NCBI RefSeq assembly: GCF_900102925.1
Contig: NZ_FNKI01000001.1
Span: 744,001-808,000 of the forward strand
DNA: 64,000 nt
Direction of reading: 5' to 3'
From: Flagellimonas zhangzhouensis
Lineage (GTDB): Bacteria; Bacteroidota; Bacteroidia; Flavobacteriales; Flavobacteriaceae
Below the pieces are notes generated by a model that saw only the letters and a program-made list of their open reading frames with translations, was not told the DNA's origin and searched no databases. A program made the position numbers and the translations under genes. This document shows, in pieces, positions 9,403 to 18,248 of the stretch; within the stretch, counting starts at the first letter, position 1, and each line of letters opens with the position of its first letter.

Positions 9403-9873
9403 TTAAAAAAGAGACGTCTGCTTTGCAGGGCTCTCGTGTTCCAATAACCATTTTTTTCTATGCAGTCCACCTGCATAGCCTGTGAGGTCTCCGTTGGTCC
9501 CTATGACACGGTGACAAGGAACCACAATCCAAAGTGGATTTTTACCATTGGCCGAGGCTACTGCACGAATGGCTTTTACGTCACCGAGTTGTTTGGAAAG
9601 TTCCAAATAAGAAATGGTTTTTCCAAAAGGTATTTCTAAAAGGGCGTTCCAAACTTTCTTTTGAAAATCGGTGCCCTCTGGGTTTAATTTAAGATTGAAA
9701 TTTGTTCTGTTCCCCTCAAAATATTCTTGAAATTGGGTAACAGCATCGTTTAAAACTTCTGGAATTGTACCGATAGGTTTATTATTATCTAAAACAGTAA
9801 TGGAAGCAAGCCCATTTTCATCGCCTTTAAACTCTGTAATTCCTATAGGTGTTTGTAAATAAGCAATTTCCAT
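9403..9873 (-). CDS. ogt: methylated-DNA--protein-cysteine S-methyltransferase
   Basis: 156 aa. The active-site motif PCHRVIG (Cys ~118) is followed by YAGGLHRKKWLLEHE, which is diagnostic of O6-alkylguanine-DNA alkyltransferases. The winged-helix core FQKKVWNALLEIPFGKTISYLELS precedes it. The protein removes O6-methyl or alkyl groups from guanine in a suicide reaction. No Ada-type N-terminal regulatory domain is present. Its ATG overlaps the stop of the upstream CBS-protein gene by one base at 9873, so the two are probably translationally coupled. Confidence 0.93.
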   Translation of the reverse strand: MEIAYLQTPIGITEFKGDENGLASITVLDNNKPIGTIPEVLNDAVTQFQEYFEGNRTNFNLKLNPEGTDFQKKVWNALLEIPFGKTISYLELSKQLGDVKAIRAVASANGKNPLWIVVPCHRVIGTNGDLTGYAGGLHRKKWLLEHESPAKQTSLF

Positions 9874-10994
9874 TACTCTATTTCACTTTCATCTTCAATA
9901 ATTCCTAAACGTTGTGCGCGTTGGTGCCAGTTCTTTCTAGCAAGCGATTGGAGGTCTTCCACATTGTCACTTTCGTCCATGATCTCCAATCCAAGGAGTG
10001 TTTCAATTACATCTTCCATGGTCACCAATCCACTGACTGAACCATATTCATCCACCACCAAAGAAACATGTTCCCGTTGCTTTACAAATTTGTCGAACAA
10101 CTCAGGAATTGGCTTGGTTCTGTTCGTCACCAAAATTTCGCGTTTAAGCTCAGATAGCGTCTTACTGCCCTTTTTATTGATAATGGCTTCCATCAGCTCA
10201 TCTTTAAGGAAAAAGCCTGTGATATTGTCCATACGATCCTTATACAGGGGTATTCTTGAGAAGCGTAAGGGTCGATTGGCATCAAAGAACTCTTTTATGG
10301 TCATATCTTCCGATGCAATTTTCATTACGGTTCTTGGGGTCATGATGTCCTTGGCCAGAACTTCATCAAACCTCAACAGGTTTTTAATCACTTTCGATTC
10401 TGATTCTTGGAATACACCCTCTTCATGGGCAATTTCCGTCATAGCGGTAAAGTCTTCCCGACTCAAAACACTTCCATGTTCACCTTTTGCACCAATGAGT
10501 TTGGTAAAAAGTTGAAGAATCCATAAAAGTCCTGTCCATTTGAGCGCAAAGACCATAATAGTAAGCGCTTTGCTTGTAAAATTGGCCAGTTGCTTCCAAT
10601 ATGTAGCTCCAATGGTCTTTGGAATAATTTCAGATGCGACCAAAATTAAAATGGTCATAATAGTTGAAACAATCCCGACCATAAGATCTTCGGTAAGTTT
10701 AAAACCAAGAATAGTACGCTCTGTTGTGCCGTACATTTCTGCATAAGCCACCTTAGCCTGCACCCCAACCAAAATAGCACCGACAGTATGAGCCACTGTG
10801 TTTAGAGTAAGAATGGCAATCAAAGGTTTGTCCACATCCTTTTTAAGGTTTTCCAGTGTGGCTGCATAATCTTTTCCCTCTTGCTTTTTTACATTAATGA
10901 AAGTAGGGGTAATGCTCAGTAAAACCGCTTCCAAAATGGAGCATAAAAAGGAAAAGAAAATGGAAATAAGGGCGTAAAAAATGAGTAATCCCAT
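9873..10994 (-). CDS. CNNM/CorC-family membrane protein with DUF21 and CBS pair
   Basis: 373 aa. The N-terminal DUF21 transmembrane domain (about 1-180) has several hydrophobic segments and the pattern IIPKTIGATYW. Two CBS motifs follow: DIMTPRTVM (~218) and SLVVDEYGSVSGLVTMEDVIETLLG (~320). The C-terminal CorC/HlyC domain of longer relatives is missing; the protein ends soon after CBS2 in a charged tail. Relatives are linked to magnesium/divalent cation transport or resistance. Transport itself is an inference from the family. Confidence 0.88.
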   Translation of the reverse strand: MGLLIFYALISIFFSFLCSILEAVLLSITPTFINVKKQEGKDYAATLENLKKDVDKPLIAILTLNTVAHTVGAILVGVQAKVAYAEMYGTTERTILGFKLTEDLMVGIVSTIMTILILVASEIIPKTIGATYWKQLANFTSKALTIMVFALKWTGLLWILQLFTKLIGAKGEHGSVLSREDFTAMTEIAHEEGVFQESESKVIKNLLRFDEVLAKDIMTPRTVMKIASEDMTIKEFFDANRPLRFSRIPLYKDRMDNITGFFLKDELMEAIINKKGSKTLSELKREILVTNRTKPIPELFDKFVKQREHVSLVVDEYGSVSGLVTMEDVIETLLGLEIMDESDNVEDLQSLARKNWHQRAQRLGIIEDESEIE

Positions 10995-11034
10995 GAGTTG
11001 GCAGAATCTTTAGTACCAAGATAGGGAATAGGAA

Positions 11035-12342
11035 TTAATTTTGAATGTTTAAACCCTCCGCTTTATAAAAAACATCCTGTAAAGCCTGCCGAATGTCCAA
11101 ACTGTACAAATTTCGGTGGTCTCGAGTGGGATAAACGCGATTGGAAAGGAAGATAAAAGTCAATTTTTTAACTGGGTCGGCCCAAACAAAAGTGCCTGTA
11201 AATCCTGAATGACCAAAACTTTCTGGTGATGCCAAAGGCGAGGGATAGGCTTCTTCCAAAAAAAGCTCCGAATTGTTCAATAGAGGCTTGTCAAATCCCA
11301 ATCCTCTATAATTCTCATTTTCTGGATATTGAACGGTCGTAAATTCTTTTAACGTTTCAACTGAAATAAGTTGTTTGCCATCCATATTCCCATAATTTTG
11401 GTAGAAGAGCATCAACTTTGCTAAGTCATCTGCTGTTCCAAACAAGCCTGCATTCCCAGATACGCCGCCTTTTAAAGAAGCATTTTCATCGTGCACCCAA
11501 CCCTTCACCAAAGTTTTTCGGAAAAGGGTATCCACTTCGGTGGGCACAATATTGTTTACGTAATGATTTTCTTCTGGAAGATATCCCAAGGTATGGCACC
11601 CTAAAGGGTGGTAAAAATTTTGATCGAGATAGGTTTGGTAATCGGTTCCCGTAAGTTGTTCAATCAAACTGGGGAAAATGAGAAAAGTAAGTCCTGAATA
11701 TTTGTATTTCTTTTCTTCCGAAACTTTGGACCGATTGATAATTCGGTTCATCTTTCGTTCAAAACGATTGTTGATGTAAAGCTCATCATATACCTGTCCT
11801 TGAAATTTATCATCTGGTGAAGTATGGACAAAGCGCTTCTTCAGTTTCCCATTTTTCCGAAGCACTTTTTGCATAAAAACGATGTAAGGCACTAGACCAG
11901 CTTGGTGTGCTAAAATTTCGCGTAGTGTGAGGTCTTTTTTGTCCTTTTGATGTTGCCAAGGTTCCCAATAGCTACTGAAAGGTTGGTCCAAATCAAGTTT
12001 ACCCTCGTCCACCAATTTCATCAAGGCAGGAAGTGGACCAGAAATTTTAGTTACTGATGCCAGATCATAAAGATCGTTCAGTGCAACAGGCTGCTTGTTG
12101 TCGTAGGTATGAAAACCGTAGGCTTTGTGGAAAATTACCGTATCGTTTTTGGCTACCAAAAGTTGTGCTCCAGGAAAGGCCAAGCTATCAATGCCCATTT
12201 CCATGATGGAATCCACCTTTTGGTTGATGAAATCTTCATTAAACCCTAATTTGGCGGGATAGGCATGGATGAGTTCGCGTTGGGCAAATCCAAGTTGCAT
12301 CAATAAAGTGATGAGGAAAAACGAAACCGTGGTTTTTTTCAT
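11035..12342 (-). CDS. serine hydrolase, beta-lactamase/class C family
   Basis: 435 aa. A signal peptide begins at the chosen ATG (MKKTTVSFFLITLLMQLGFAQ). The class C beta-lactamase-like fold is indicated by SxxK in LASVTKISG (~95), a Tyr motif near KYKYSGLTF (~215), and FGHSGFTGT (~370) as the KTG-like block. Such proteins are often D-aminopeptidases, esterases or beta-N-acetylglucosaminidase-linked hydrolases rather than antibiotic-resistance enzymes, so no substrate is assigned. A longer start at 12396 would overlap the end of hemB by 44 bp and precede the signal peptide, so 12342 (10 bp after hemB) was preferred. Confidence 0.85.
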   Translation of the reverse strand: MKKTTVSFFLITLLMQLGFAQRELIHAYPAKLGFNEDFINQKVDSIMEMGIDSLAFPGAQLLVAKNDTVIFHKAYGFHTYDNKQPVALNDLYDLASVTKISGPLPALMKLVDEGKLDLDQPFSSYWEPWQHQKDKKDLTLREILAHQAGLVPYIVFMQKVLRKNGKLKKRFVHTSPDDKFQGQVYDELYINNRFERKMNRIINRSKVSEEKKYKYSGLTFLIFPSLIEQLTGTDYQTYLDQNFYHPLGCHTLGYLPEENHYVNNIVPTEVDTLFRKTLVKGWVHDENASLKGGVSGNAGLFGTADDLAKLMLFYQNYGNMDGKQLISVETLKEFTTVQYPENENYRGLGFDKPLLNNSELFLEEAYPSPLASPESFGHSGFTGTFVWADPVKKLTFIFLSNRVYPTRDHRNLYSLDIRQALQDVFYKAEGLNIQN

Positions 12343-12352
12343 TGGGTTGATT

Positions 12353-13342
12353 TTATCCCAAAGTACGGATAAAATCTTTCGCAAAATAACTGGCAATAAT
12401 ATTGGCTCCGGCTCTTTTTATGGCAGTCAATTGTTCCAACATTACGGCATCATGATCCAGCCAACCTTTTTCAGCCGCGGCTTTAACCATGGCATATTCT
12501 CCTGAAACTTGATATACAGCAACGGGAACATCAACGTCATTTCGGATTTCGCGAACAATATCCAAATAGCACAACCCTGGTTTAACCATTACAATATCAG
12601 CGCCTTCGTCGATGTCCAATTGGGTCTCACGAATGGCTTCATACCGATTGGCATAATCCATTTGATAGGTTTTCTTGTCCTTGGGCACATTGGCAATATC
12701 CACAGGAGCTGAATCCAAGGCATCACGGAAAGGCCCGTAAAAAGCACTTGCATATTTGGCAGAATAAGCCATAATCCCAGTGTTGGTAAAGCCCTCATCT
12801 TCCAAAGCTTCACGAATAGTTAAAATTCTACCGTCCATCATATCACTTGGAGCGACAAAATCGGCTCCAGCTTTTGCGTGGGAAACACTCATTTCTGCCA
12901 AAACTTCTGCAGATTCATCGTTTAGAATCATGCCCTCAGCTACGATACCGTCATGGCCATAGGATGAAAAGGGGTCCAAAGCAACGTCTGTCATTACCAA
13001 CATTTGTGGACAGGCATTTTTAACGGTTTTTATGGCTCGTTGCATCAAACCATTAGGATTTAGGGCTTCAGTTCCCTTGTTGTCCTTTAGTTTATCCTCA
13101 ACTTTTACGAATAGAAGCACAGAACACAGTCCCATTTTCCAAAGTTCTTTTACTTCCTTTTCAAGATTATCCAAACTCAACCGAAAATAATTGGGCATGG
13201 ATGGAATTTCTTCTTTGATTCCTTTTCCCTCGGTAACGAACAAAGGCACTAAAAAATCATCTGGGGTCAAAGTGGTTTCGCGAATCAATCTTCTGATGGA
13301 TTCGGAGGCACGAAGTCTTCTATTTCTTATTAATGGGTACAT
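12353..13342 (-). CDS. hemB: delta-aminolevulinic acid dehydratase (porphobilinogen synthase)
   Basis: 329 aa, standard length. It condenses two 5-aminolevulinate molecules into porphobilinogen. Catalytic lysines lie in AYSAKYASAFYGPFRDA (~196) and VMVKPGLCYLD (~250). The metal-site segment reads MTDVALDPFSSYGHDG (~120): Ala/Asp replace the Cys ligands of the zinc-type enzymes, so this belongs to the Mg-dependent, cysteine-free class. Part of the minus-strand heme cluster; the phzF-like gene is just upstream (24 bp). Confidence 0.96.
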   Translation of the reverse strand: MYPLIRNRRLRASESIRRLIRETTLTPDDFLVPLFVTEGKGIKEEIPSMPNYFRLSLDNLEKEVKELWKMGLCSVLLFVKVEDKLKDNKGTEALNPNGLMQRAIKTVKNACPQMLVMTDVALDPFSSYGHDGIVAEGMILNDESAEVLAEMSVSHAKAGADFVAPSDMMDGRILTIREALEDEGFTNTGIMAYSAKYASAFYGPFRDALDSAPVDIANVPKDKKTYQMDYANRYEAIRETQLDIDEGADIVMVKPGLCYLDIVREIRNDVDVPVAVYQVSGEYAMVKAAAEKGWLDHDAVMLEQLTAIKRAGANIIASYFAKDFIRTLG

Positions 13343-13365
13343 ATAGATTAGTTTTAAGCTGAAAG

Positions 13366-14154
13366 CTAGATTTCAATTTCTCCAAATAAATAGGGCACTG
13401 CTTTCCCTGAAATCTTAACTCGATTGTCCAACATTTCGCAAACAAGGTCACCGCCTCTTTTGGAAAGTTGTTTGGCCGTCATTTTAGTTTTATCCAATTC
13501 CTTTGACCAATACGGAGACATTGATGTATGTGCAGAACCTGTAACGGGGTCTTCGGGGATACCACAAGATGGGGCGAAAAATCGGGAAACAAAATCAACT
13601 TCTGTCCCTGGAGCGGTTACGATTACTCCCCTTGCATCCACCTGATCTAAAAGGAAGAAATTGGGTGCCAGTTCCTCGATTTCCTTTTGGGAATTGTACA
13701 CCAACATATAGTCTGTTTTTCCTTTAAAGGTTTTAATGGGTGATTTCCCCAAAGCATGGTCAATTTCATCAATATTTTTGATGGCAACCAGCGTATCTGC
13801 AGGAAAATCCATGGTCAACCAGTTGTTGTCGGCCTTGTTTACAAATAAATCTCCACTTCTACTTGAATAAAACTGAATGGTATTTTTTTCTAGTTCGTAA
13901 AAATGGAAAATTACGTAGGCAGTGGCCAAGGTAGCATGACCGCAGAGATCTACTTCCACTTCGGGGGTAAACCATCGGATTTCGTAGATATCTTCACGTT
14001 TAACCGCAAAGGCAGTTTCAGCCAGATGATTTTCTTGCGCAATTTTCTGCATCAATTCTGGACTCAACCATGAATCCAAAATACAAACTGCGGCAGGGTT
14101 GCCTCCAAAAGTTTGGGTTGTGAATGCATCTATTTGGTAAATTTTCTGTCTCAT
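13366..14154 (-). CDS. PhzF-family isomerase-like protein
   Basis: 262 aa. N-terminal QIDAFTTQTFGGNPAAVC with AQENHLAETAFAV gives the conserved Glu of the PhzF/diaminopimelate-epimerase fold; the later blocks WFTPEVEVDLCGHATLATAYV and GIPEDPVTGSAHTSM are characteristic. PhzF relatives isomerise small carboxylates, but the substrate is not known for this subgroup, and the name does not imply phenazine synthesis. It lies between hemF and hemB (29 and 24 bp gaps), so it is probably co-transcribed with the heme genes. Confidence 0.9.
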   Translation of the reverse strand: MRQKIYQIDAFTTQTFGGNPAAVCILDSWLSPELMQKIAQENHLAETAFAVKREDIYEIRWFTPEVEVDLCGHATLATAYVIFHFYELEKNTIQFYSSRSGDLFVNKADNNWLTMDFPADTLVAIKNIDEIDHALGKSPIKTFKGKTDYMLVYNSQKEIEELAPNFFLLDQVDARGVIVTAPGTEVDFVSRFFAPSCGIPEDPVTGSAHTSMSPYWSKELDKTKMTAKQLSKRGGDLVCEMLDNRVKISGKAVPYLFGEIEI

Positions 14155-14182
14155 AGCTTCGTTTTCAATGTAAAACTACAGA

Positions 14183-15085
14183 TTAAACCCATTCCTTAGG
14201 GTGTTGTAGCACTTCAATCAATCCTGCTTCCACACTACCTTTTTCTGGATGATGATCGTACCGCCATTGCACGTGTGGAGGTAAACTCATCAAAATACTT
14301 TCGATTCGGCCATTGGTTCGCAAACCAAAAAGTGTTCCTTTATCATGCACCAAATTGAACTCCACATAACGTCCACGTCTGATTTCTTGCCAATCCCGTT
14401 GGTCTTGGGAATAGGAAAGATTTTTTCTTTTTTCAACAATCGGAGCATAGGCTTCCAAAAAACTATCACCGACTTCAGTCACAAAATTGTACCAATCTTC
14501 CATACTGATTTCGTCCGTTGCTTTGCAATAATCAAAGAACAATCCCCCGACCCCACGGGCCTCGTTTCGGTGGGCATTCCAGAAATACTCATCACATTTC
14601 TTTTTATAATTCGGATAAAATTCTGGATTGTGGGCATCACAGGCTTTTTTGCAAACGGAATGAAAATGAGAGGCATCTTTCTCGAACAAGTAATAAGGGG
14701 TAAGATCTTGTCCACCACCAAACCATTGATCTACAATGTTACCCTGCTTGTTGTACATTTCAAAATAGCGCCAGTTGGCATGCACGGTTGGCACCATCGG
14801 ATTTTTTGGATGAATCACCAAACTCAGTCCACAAGCGAAGAAATCCACATCTTCAACTCCGAAGTAATTTTGCATGCTTTTGGGCAACGGGCCGTGAACT
14901 TTTGAAATATTTACGCCTCCTTTTTCAAAAACAGCACCATTTTCAATGACTCGGGTTCTACCTCCACCACCTTCTTCACGTTCCCAAAAATCTTGTTGGA
15001 ATTTGGAGGTGCCATCCAATTCTTCCAGTTTTGAGGTAATGGTGTCCTGTAATTGTTGAATGTATGTGTAGAATTTATCTTTCAT
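14183..15085 (-). CDS. hemF: oxygen-dependent coproporphyrinogen III oxidase
   Basis: 300 aa, typical length. Decarboxylates coproporphyrinogen III to protoporphyrinogen IX using O2. Signature stretches: FWEREEGGGGRTRVIENGAVF (~32-52), VHANWRYFEM (~105), WFGGGQDLTPYYL (~120), and RRGRYVEFNLVHDKGTLFGL (~235). Its start overlaps the stop of the DUF6973-like gene by 4 bp. HemF implies an aerobic lifestyle; the O2-independent HemN was not seen in the window. Confidence 0.97.
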   Translation of the reverse strand: MKDKFYTYIQQLQDTITSKLEELDGTSKFQQDFWEREEGGGGRTRVIENGAVFEKGGVNISKVHGPLPKSMQNYFGVEDVDFFACGLSLVIHPKNPMVPTVHANWRYFEMYNKQGNIVDQWFGGGQDLTPYYLFEKDASHFHSVCKKACDAHNPEFYPNYKKKCDEYFWNAHRNEARGVGGLFFDYCKATDEISMEDWYNFVTEVGDSFLEAYAPIVEKRKNLSYSQDQRDWQEIRRGRYVEFNLVHDKGTLFGLRTNGRIESILMSLPPHVQWRYDHHPEKGSVEAGLIEVLQHPKEWV

Positions 15086-15573
15086 TGTTCTAAAATATGT
15101 ACCATTCGGTTTTTATATTCAGAAAGCACTGAACTTTCATCAATTTTGGTGGATTCTAGCGCCATTAGTTTCAATAGACCCACAATTTCCTGTTCTGATT
15201 TTTCTGTATGCTGTTCAAAAATGAACCGTCCTACTTCATTGTTGTGCAGATCCATCTCCTTGGGCAACTGTTTGTTCGGAAATGAATCCTCGTGCCAATC
15301 TGTTACGTTTTTCGCCCAAGACAAAACAACCTCTTCACTTTTTTGCCATTTAAAACATCTTTTAGCAATCAAATAATTCCAAAAAGCATGTCTAAAGGCA
15401 TTGGCAGGTCCATTTTTATGATGAAGCTTGCCGTAATACTTCGTAGAAATAGAAATACAATCCTTAGTGGCCTTTATGGTTGGCAGTATTAAGTGAGGTC
15501 GCCTCAATCCAATAAATACACCTTTCAGTATATTTTTAAAATCAACCCGCTTTAAAACCGCAAAAAGGTTCAC
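15082..15573 (-). CDS. DUF6973-like protein of unknown function inside the heme cluster
   Basis: 163 aa, no signal peptide. A conserved-looking core, NGPANAFRHAFWNYLIA ... WAKNVTDWHED ... MDLHNNEVGR, is rich in His/Asp/Glu and suggests a metal site or hydrolase centre. The pattern recalls DUF6973 proteins; this is recognition from memory. The gene is wedged between hemE (1 bp overlap) and hemF (4 bp overlap), so translation is coupled to both. Whether it acts in heme synthesis is unknown. Confidence 0.6.
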   Translation of the reverse strand: MNLFAVLKRVDFKNILKGVFIGLRRPHLILPTIKATKDCISISTKYYGKLHHKNGPANAFRHAFWNYLIAKRCFKWQKSEEVVLSWAKNVTDWHEDSFPNKQLPKEMDLHNNEVGRFIFEQHTEKSEQEIVGLLKLMALESTKIDESSVLSEYKNRMVHILEQ

Positions 15574-16595
15574 TATTTATATTCTTTTACCGCATCAATA
15601 AATGCCTTGGCGTTTTCCAAAGGAATATAGGGCAAAATACCATGACCAAGGTTTACGATGTACTTGTCCTTTCCAAATTCATTAATCATTTGAGTAACCA
15701 TTTCCTTGATTTTCTCTGGAGGTGAAAGTAAGCGTGCAGGGTCAAAATTACCTTGTAACGTAATGTTTCCACCTGTTAAATATCTTGCATTTTGAGCCGA
15801 ACAAGTCCAATCCACACCAACAGCAGATGCCCCTGAGTTGGCCATCTCTTTTAAAGCGAACCAACAACCTTTACCAAAAACAATCACGGGCGCCTCATCT
15901 TTAAGTGCATTCACAATTTGCTGAATGTATTTCCAGGAAAACTCTTGATAATCAGTTGGGGACAACATGCCACCCCAAGAATCAAAAACTTGAACCGCAT
16001 TTACTCCCGCTTTCACTTTTGCTTTTAGGTAAGCAATGGTGGTATCCGTAATTTTTTGAAGCAATGCATGAGCAGCTTCAGGTTGGGTAAAGCAAAATCC
16101 TCTGGCTTTGTCGAAACTTTTACTGCCCTGACCTTCCACGCAATAGCAAAGAATGGTCCAAGGAGATCCCGCAAAACCAATCAATGGAATTTCATCGTTC
16201 AATTTCTCTTTGGTCATTTTAATGGCATCTATCACATAACCCAATGTATCTTGGATGTCTGGAACAATCACTTTGTCCAAATCTTCCTTGGAACGAATCG
16301 GGTTCGGTAGGTAAGGTCCAAAGTTCGGTTTCATTTCAACTTCGATGTCCATGGCCTGTGGAATCACCAAAATATCGCTGAACAAAATAGCGGCATCCAT
16401 GCCATAACGGCGAATAGGTTGTACTGTGATTTCCGAAGCCAATTCTGGGGTTTGGCATCGTGTGAAGAAATCGTATTTTTTACGGAGTTCCATAAACTCG
16501 GGCAAATAGCGCCCTGCTTGTCGCATCATCCAAACGGGTGGACGTTCAACAGTTTCACCTTTTAAAGCTTTAAGGAACAAGTCGTTTTTTATCAT
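15573..16595 (-). CDS. hemE: uroporphyrinogen decarboxylase
   Basis: 340 aa, standard length. Removes four acetate carboxyls from uroporphyrinogen III to give coproporphyrinogen III. The N-terminal signature [17 protein letters not shown] (~17-33) holds the substrate-binding Arg residues; [16 protein letters not shown] (~140) and [10 protein letters not shown] (~205) are the other conserved blocks, with [13 protein letters not shown] at the end. It is separated from hemD by a 59-bp gap containing repeat sequence, the only real interruption of the cluster. Confidence 0.97.
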   Translation of the reverse strand: MIKNDLFLKALKGETVERPPVWMMRQAGRYLPEFMELRKKYDFFTRCQTPELASEITVQPIRRYGMDAAILFSDILVIPQAMDIEVEMKPNFGPYLPNPIRSKEDLDKVIVPDIQDTLGYVIDAIKMTKEKLNDEIPLIGFAGSPWTILCYCVEGQGSKSFDKARGFCFTQPEAAHALLQKITDTTIAYLKAKVKAGVNAVQVFDSWGGMLSPTDYQEFSWKYIQQIVNALKDEAPVIVFGKGCWFALKEMANSGASAVGVDWTCSAQNARYLTGGNITLQGNFDPARLLSPPEKIKEMVTQMINEFGKDKYIVNLGHGILPYIPLENAKAFIDAVKEYK

Positions 16596-16605
16596 AAATT
16601 TTAAT

Positions 16606-16682
16606 TTGTCATTCCTGCACGGGCAGGGATATTTTGTATTCTTTTTGGATTCTGTTAGTTGCTTCGACTTCGCTCAGCATCC
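16606..16682. repeat. repeat-derived sequence in the hemD-hemE junction
   Basis: TTGTCATTCCTGCACGGGCAGG (16606-16627) contains a CCTGC-ACGG-GCAGG hairpin. Further right, 16661-16682 (GCTTCGACTTCGCTCAGCATCC) matches the arm of family A repeats elsewhere. The second part lies inside the hemD reading frame and encodes its last residues. Confidence 0.55.
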
Positions 16683-17344
16683 GTTTGTATTGATAATTCT
16701 TTTATTACCTGAACCAACACATTTTCAACGGTAGGTTTATTGGCAATGATTACATTTTTCGAATGCTTTTTAGCTTCATTAGCTGTGGTATCACCAATAC
16801 AGAACAATGTGCTGTTGCCTATTTTGTTTTCCAATAGAAAGCTTCGGATGCCACTTGGACTAAAGAAAAGTATTCCATCAAAATTTCTTTGAAATGCCTT
16901 TGGATTTACCTCGGTTCGGTATACTTCTAATTCTTTAAATTGAATATTATTTTTGGTCAACAATTCTGGAAGCTCATCCCTTCTTTTGTTGCCGCATAAA
17001 AACAAAAATCCCTCGTTTTTATGGTTTATTATGATGTTTTTTGCCAATTCTGTAGCATTTTCAGCCATTTTAATCACTTTAAGGCCGTTTTCTTCCAACA
17101 GTGATTTGGTCTTTTCACCTACACAAAACGTATTGAAATTGGACAATTCCACATCTTTAACCTGATTTAAAAATGCTGCAACGGCATTTTTGCTTGTGAA
17201 AATATAGTTGCTGTAATCCAATGGGATTTCTACATTCAAGAAATCAATTTTTAGGGCATCGTACTCCACCAATCCCAATCCAGAATTTAGAAATAATTCT
17301 TTCTGCGCAGGGGTTAATATTTTAGTGGAGAGCACTGTTTTCAT
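16655..17344 (-). CDS. hemD: uroporphyrinogen-III synthase
   Basis: 229 aa. Closes and inverts ring D of hydroxymethylbilane. As usual, primary-sequence conservation is weak. Position between hemC and hemE, length, and blocks such as [13 protein letters not shown] (~47), [11 protein letters not shown] (~73), [17 protein letters not shown] (~155) and [14 protein letters not shown] (~182) support the call. The start overlaps hemC by 23 bp. Oddity: the last eight residues (DAERSRSN) are encoded by a dispersed repeat arm, so the native C-terminus has probably been replaced or extended. Confidence 0.92.
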   Translation of the reverse strand: MKTVLSTKILTPAQKELFLNSGLGLVEYDALKIDFLNVEIPLDYSNYIFTSKNAVAAFLNQVKDVELSNFNTFCVGEKTKSLLEENGLKVIKMAENATELAKNIIINHKNEGFLFLCGNKRRDELPELLTKNNIQFKELEVYRTEVNPKAFQRNFDGILFFSPSGIRSFLLENKIGNSTLFCIGDTTANEAKKHSKNVIIANKPTVENVLVQVIKELSIQTDAERSRSN

Positions 17345-18248
17345 TTCTGATTTCTTGCATCAATTTATCACCGCCTTTTTGCAAGACTTCTTCCGCACAA
17401 GCTTTTCCCATTCCTTTCGCATCGGAAAGTTTTACTTGTTTTTTGATGTCGATTTTCTGTTTTCCATCCAAAGAGAAAACTACACCTTCAAAAAATACTG
17501 CTTGGTCTTTAATTTGAGCTAAAGCCCCGATAGGTGCCGTACAACCACCTTCCAATGTGCGCAAAAATTCACGTTCTATGGTGGTGGCAATCTCGGTTTC
17601 CGAATGGTTGAGCTTTGCCAAAGCTTCTCTGGTAAACTTGTCTTCTTCTTTGGCAACTACCAACATGGCACCTTGCGCTGGAGCGGGAATCATCCAATCC
17701 AATTGAATGGCATCTTTGGGTAATAATTTTATACGTTCCAATCCAGCCTGGGCAAAAATGGCACCTTGCCAATCGTTTTCAATTAACTTGATCAGTCGGG
17801 TGTTCACATTTCCTCTTAAATCCACCACTTGATGGTTGGGATATTTGTTCAACCATTGGGCTTTTCTTCGCAAACTACCTGTTGCAATGGTCGAGGGTTG
17901 TCCAGATTCTAAAAAATCTGACCCTTTGTGGACTAGAATATCGTGTGTGATCGCTCTTTCCAAAACAGCTACTTGTACAATGCCTTTTGGTAATTGGGTG
18001 GGCACATCTTTCATGGAATGTACCGCAATATCTATTTGTCCCTTCAAAAGTGCAACGTCCAATGTTTTGGTAAAAATTCCAGTTACACCCAATTCGTATA
18101 ACGGCTTGTCCAATACTTGGTCACCCATGGATTTTGTTGGAATCAATGTGGTGTCGTAGCCTAATTCTTCCAGCTTTTGCTGCACGGTAGTGGCTTGCCA
18201 CAATGCCAGTTCACTGTCGCGTGTTCCTATTCGGATGATTTTGCTCAT
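17322..18248 (-). CDS. hemC: hydroxymethylbilane synthase (porphobilinogen deaminase)
   Basis: 308 aa, normal length. Polymerises four porphobilinogens into hydroxymethylbilane. The N-terminus IRIGTRDSELALWQA is a signature. Also visible are VHSMKDVPTQLP (~76), the Arg-rich TGSLRRKAQWL (~122) and DLRGNVNTRL (~141). The dipyrromethane-cofactor Cys lies in LEGGCTAPIGALA (~235). Overlaps hemA by 4 bp upstream and hemD by 23 bp downstream, so the A-C-D genes look translationally coupled. Confidence 0.97.
   Translation of the reverse strand: MSKIIRIGTRDSELALWQATTVQQKLEELGYDTTLIPTKSMGDQVLDKPLYELGVTGIFTKTLDVALLKGQIDIAVHSMKDVPTQLPKGIVQVAVLERAITHDILVHKGSDFLESGQPSTIATGSLRRKAQWLNKYPNHQVVDLRGNVNTRLIKLIENDWQGAIFAQAGLERIKLLPKDAIQLDWMIPAPAQGAMLVVAKEEDKFTREALAKLNHSETEIATTIEREFLRTLEGGCTAPIGALAQIKDQAVFFEGVVFSLDGKQKIDIKKQVKLSDAKGMGKACAEEVLQKGGDKLMQEIRNENSALH

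Noticed and set aside
11035..12342. Serine hydrolase as a beta-lactamase resistance gene
   Set aside because: Class C-like fold only; such proteins are widespread housekeeping or exported hydrolases and there is no mobile-element context.
13366..14154. PhzF-like gene as evidence of phenazine biosynthesis
   Set aside because: No other phz gene is present; the PhzF fold is common in unrelated small-molecule isomerases.
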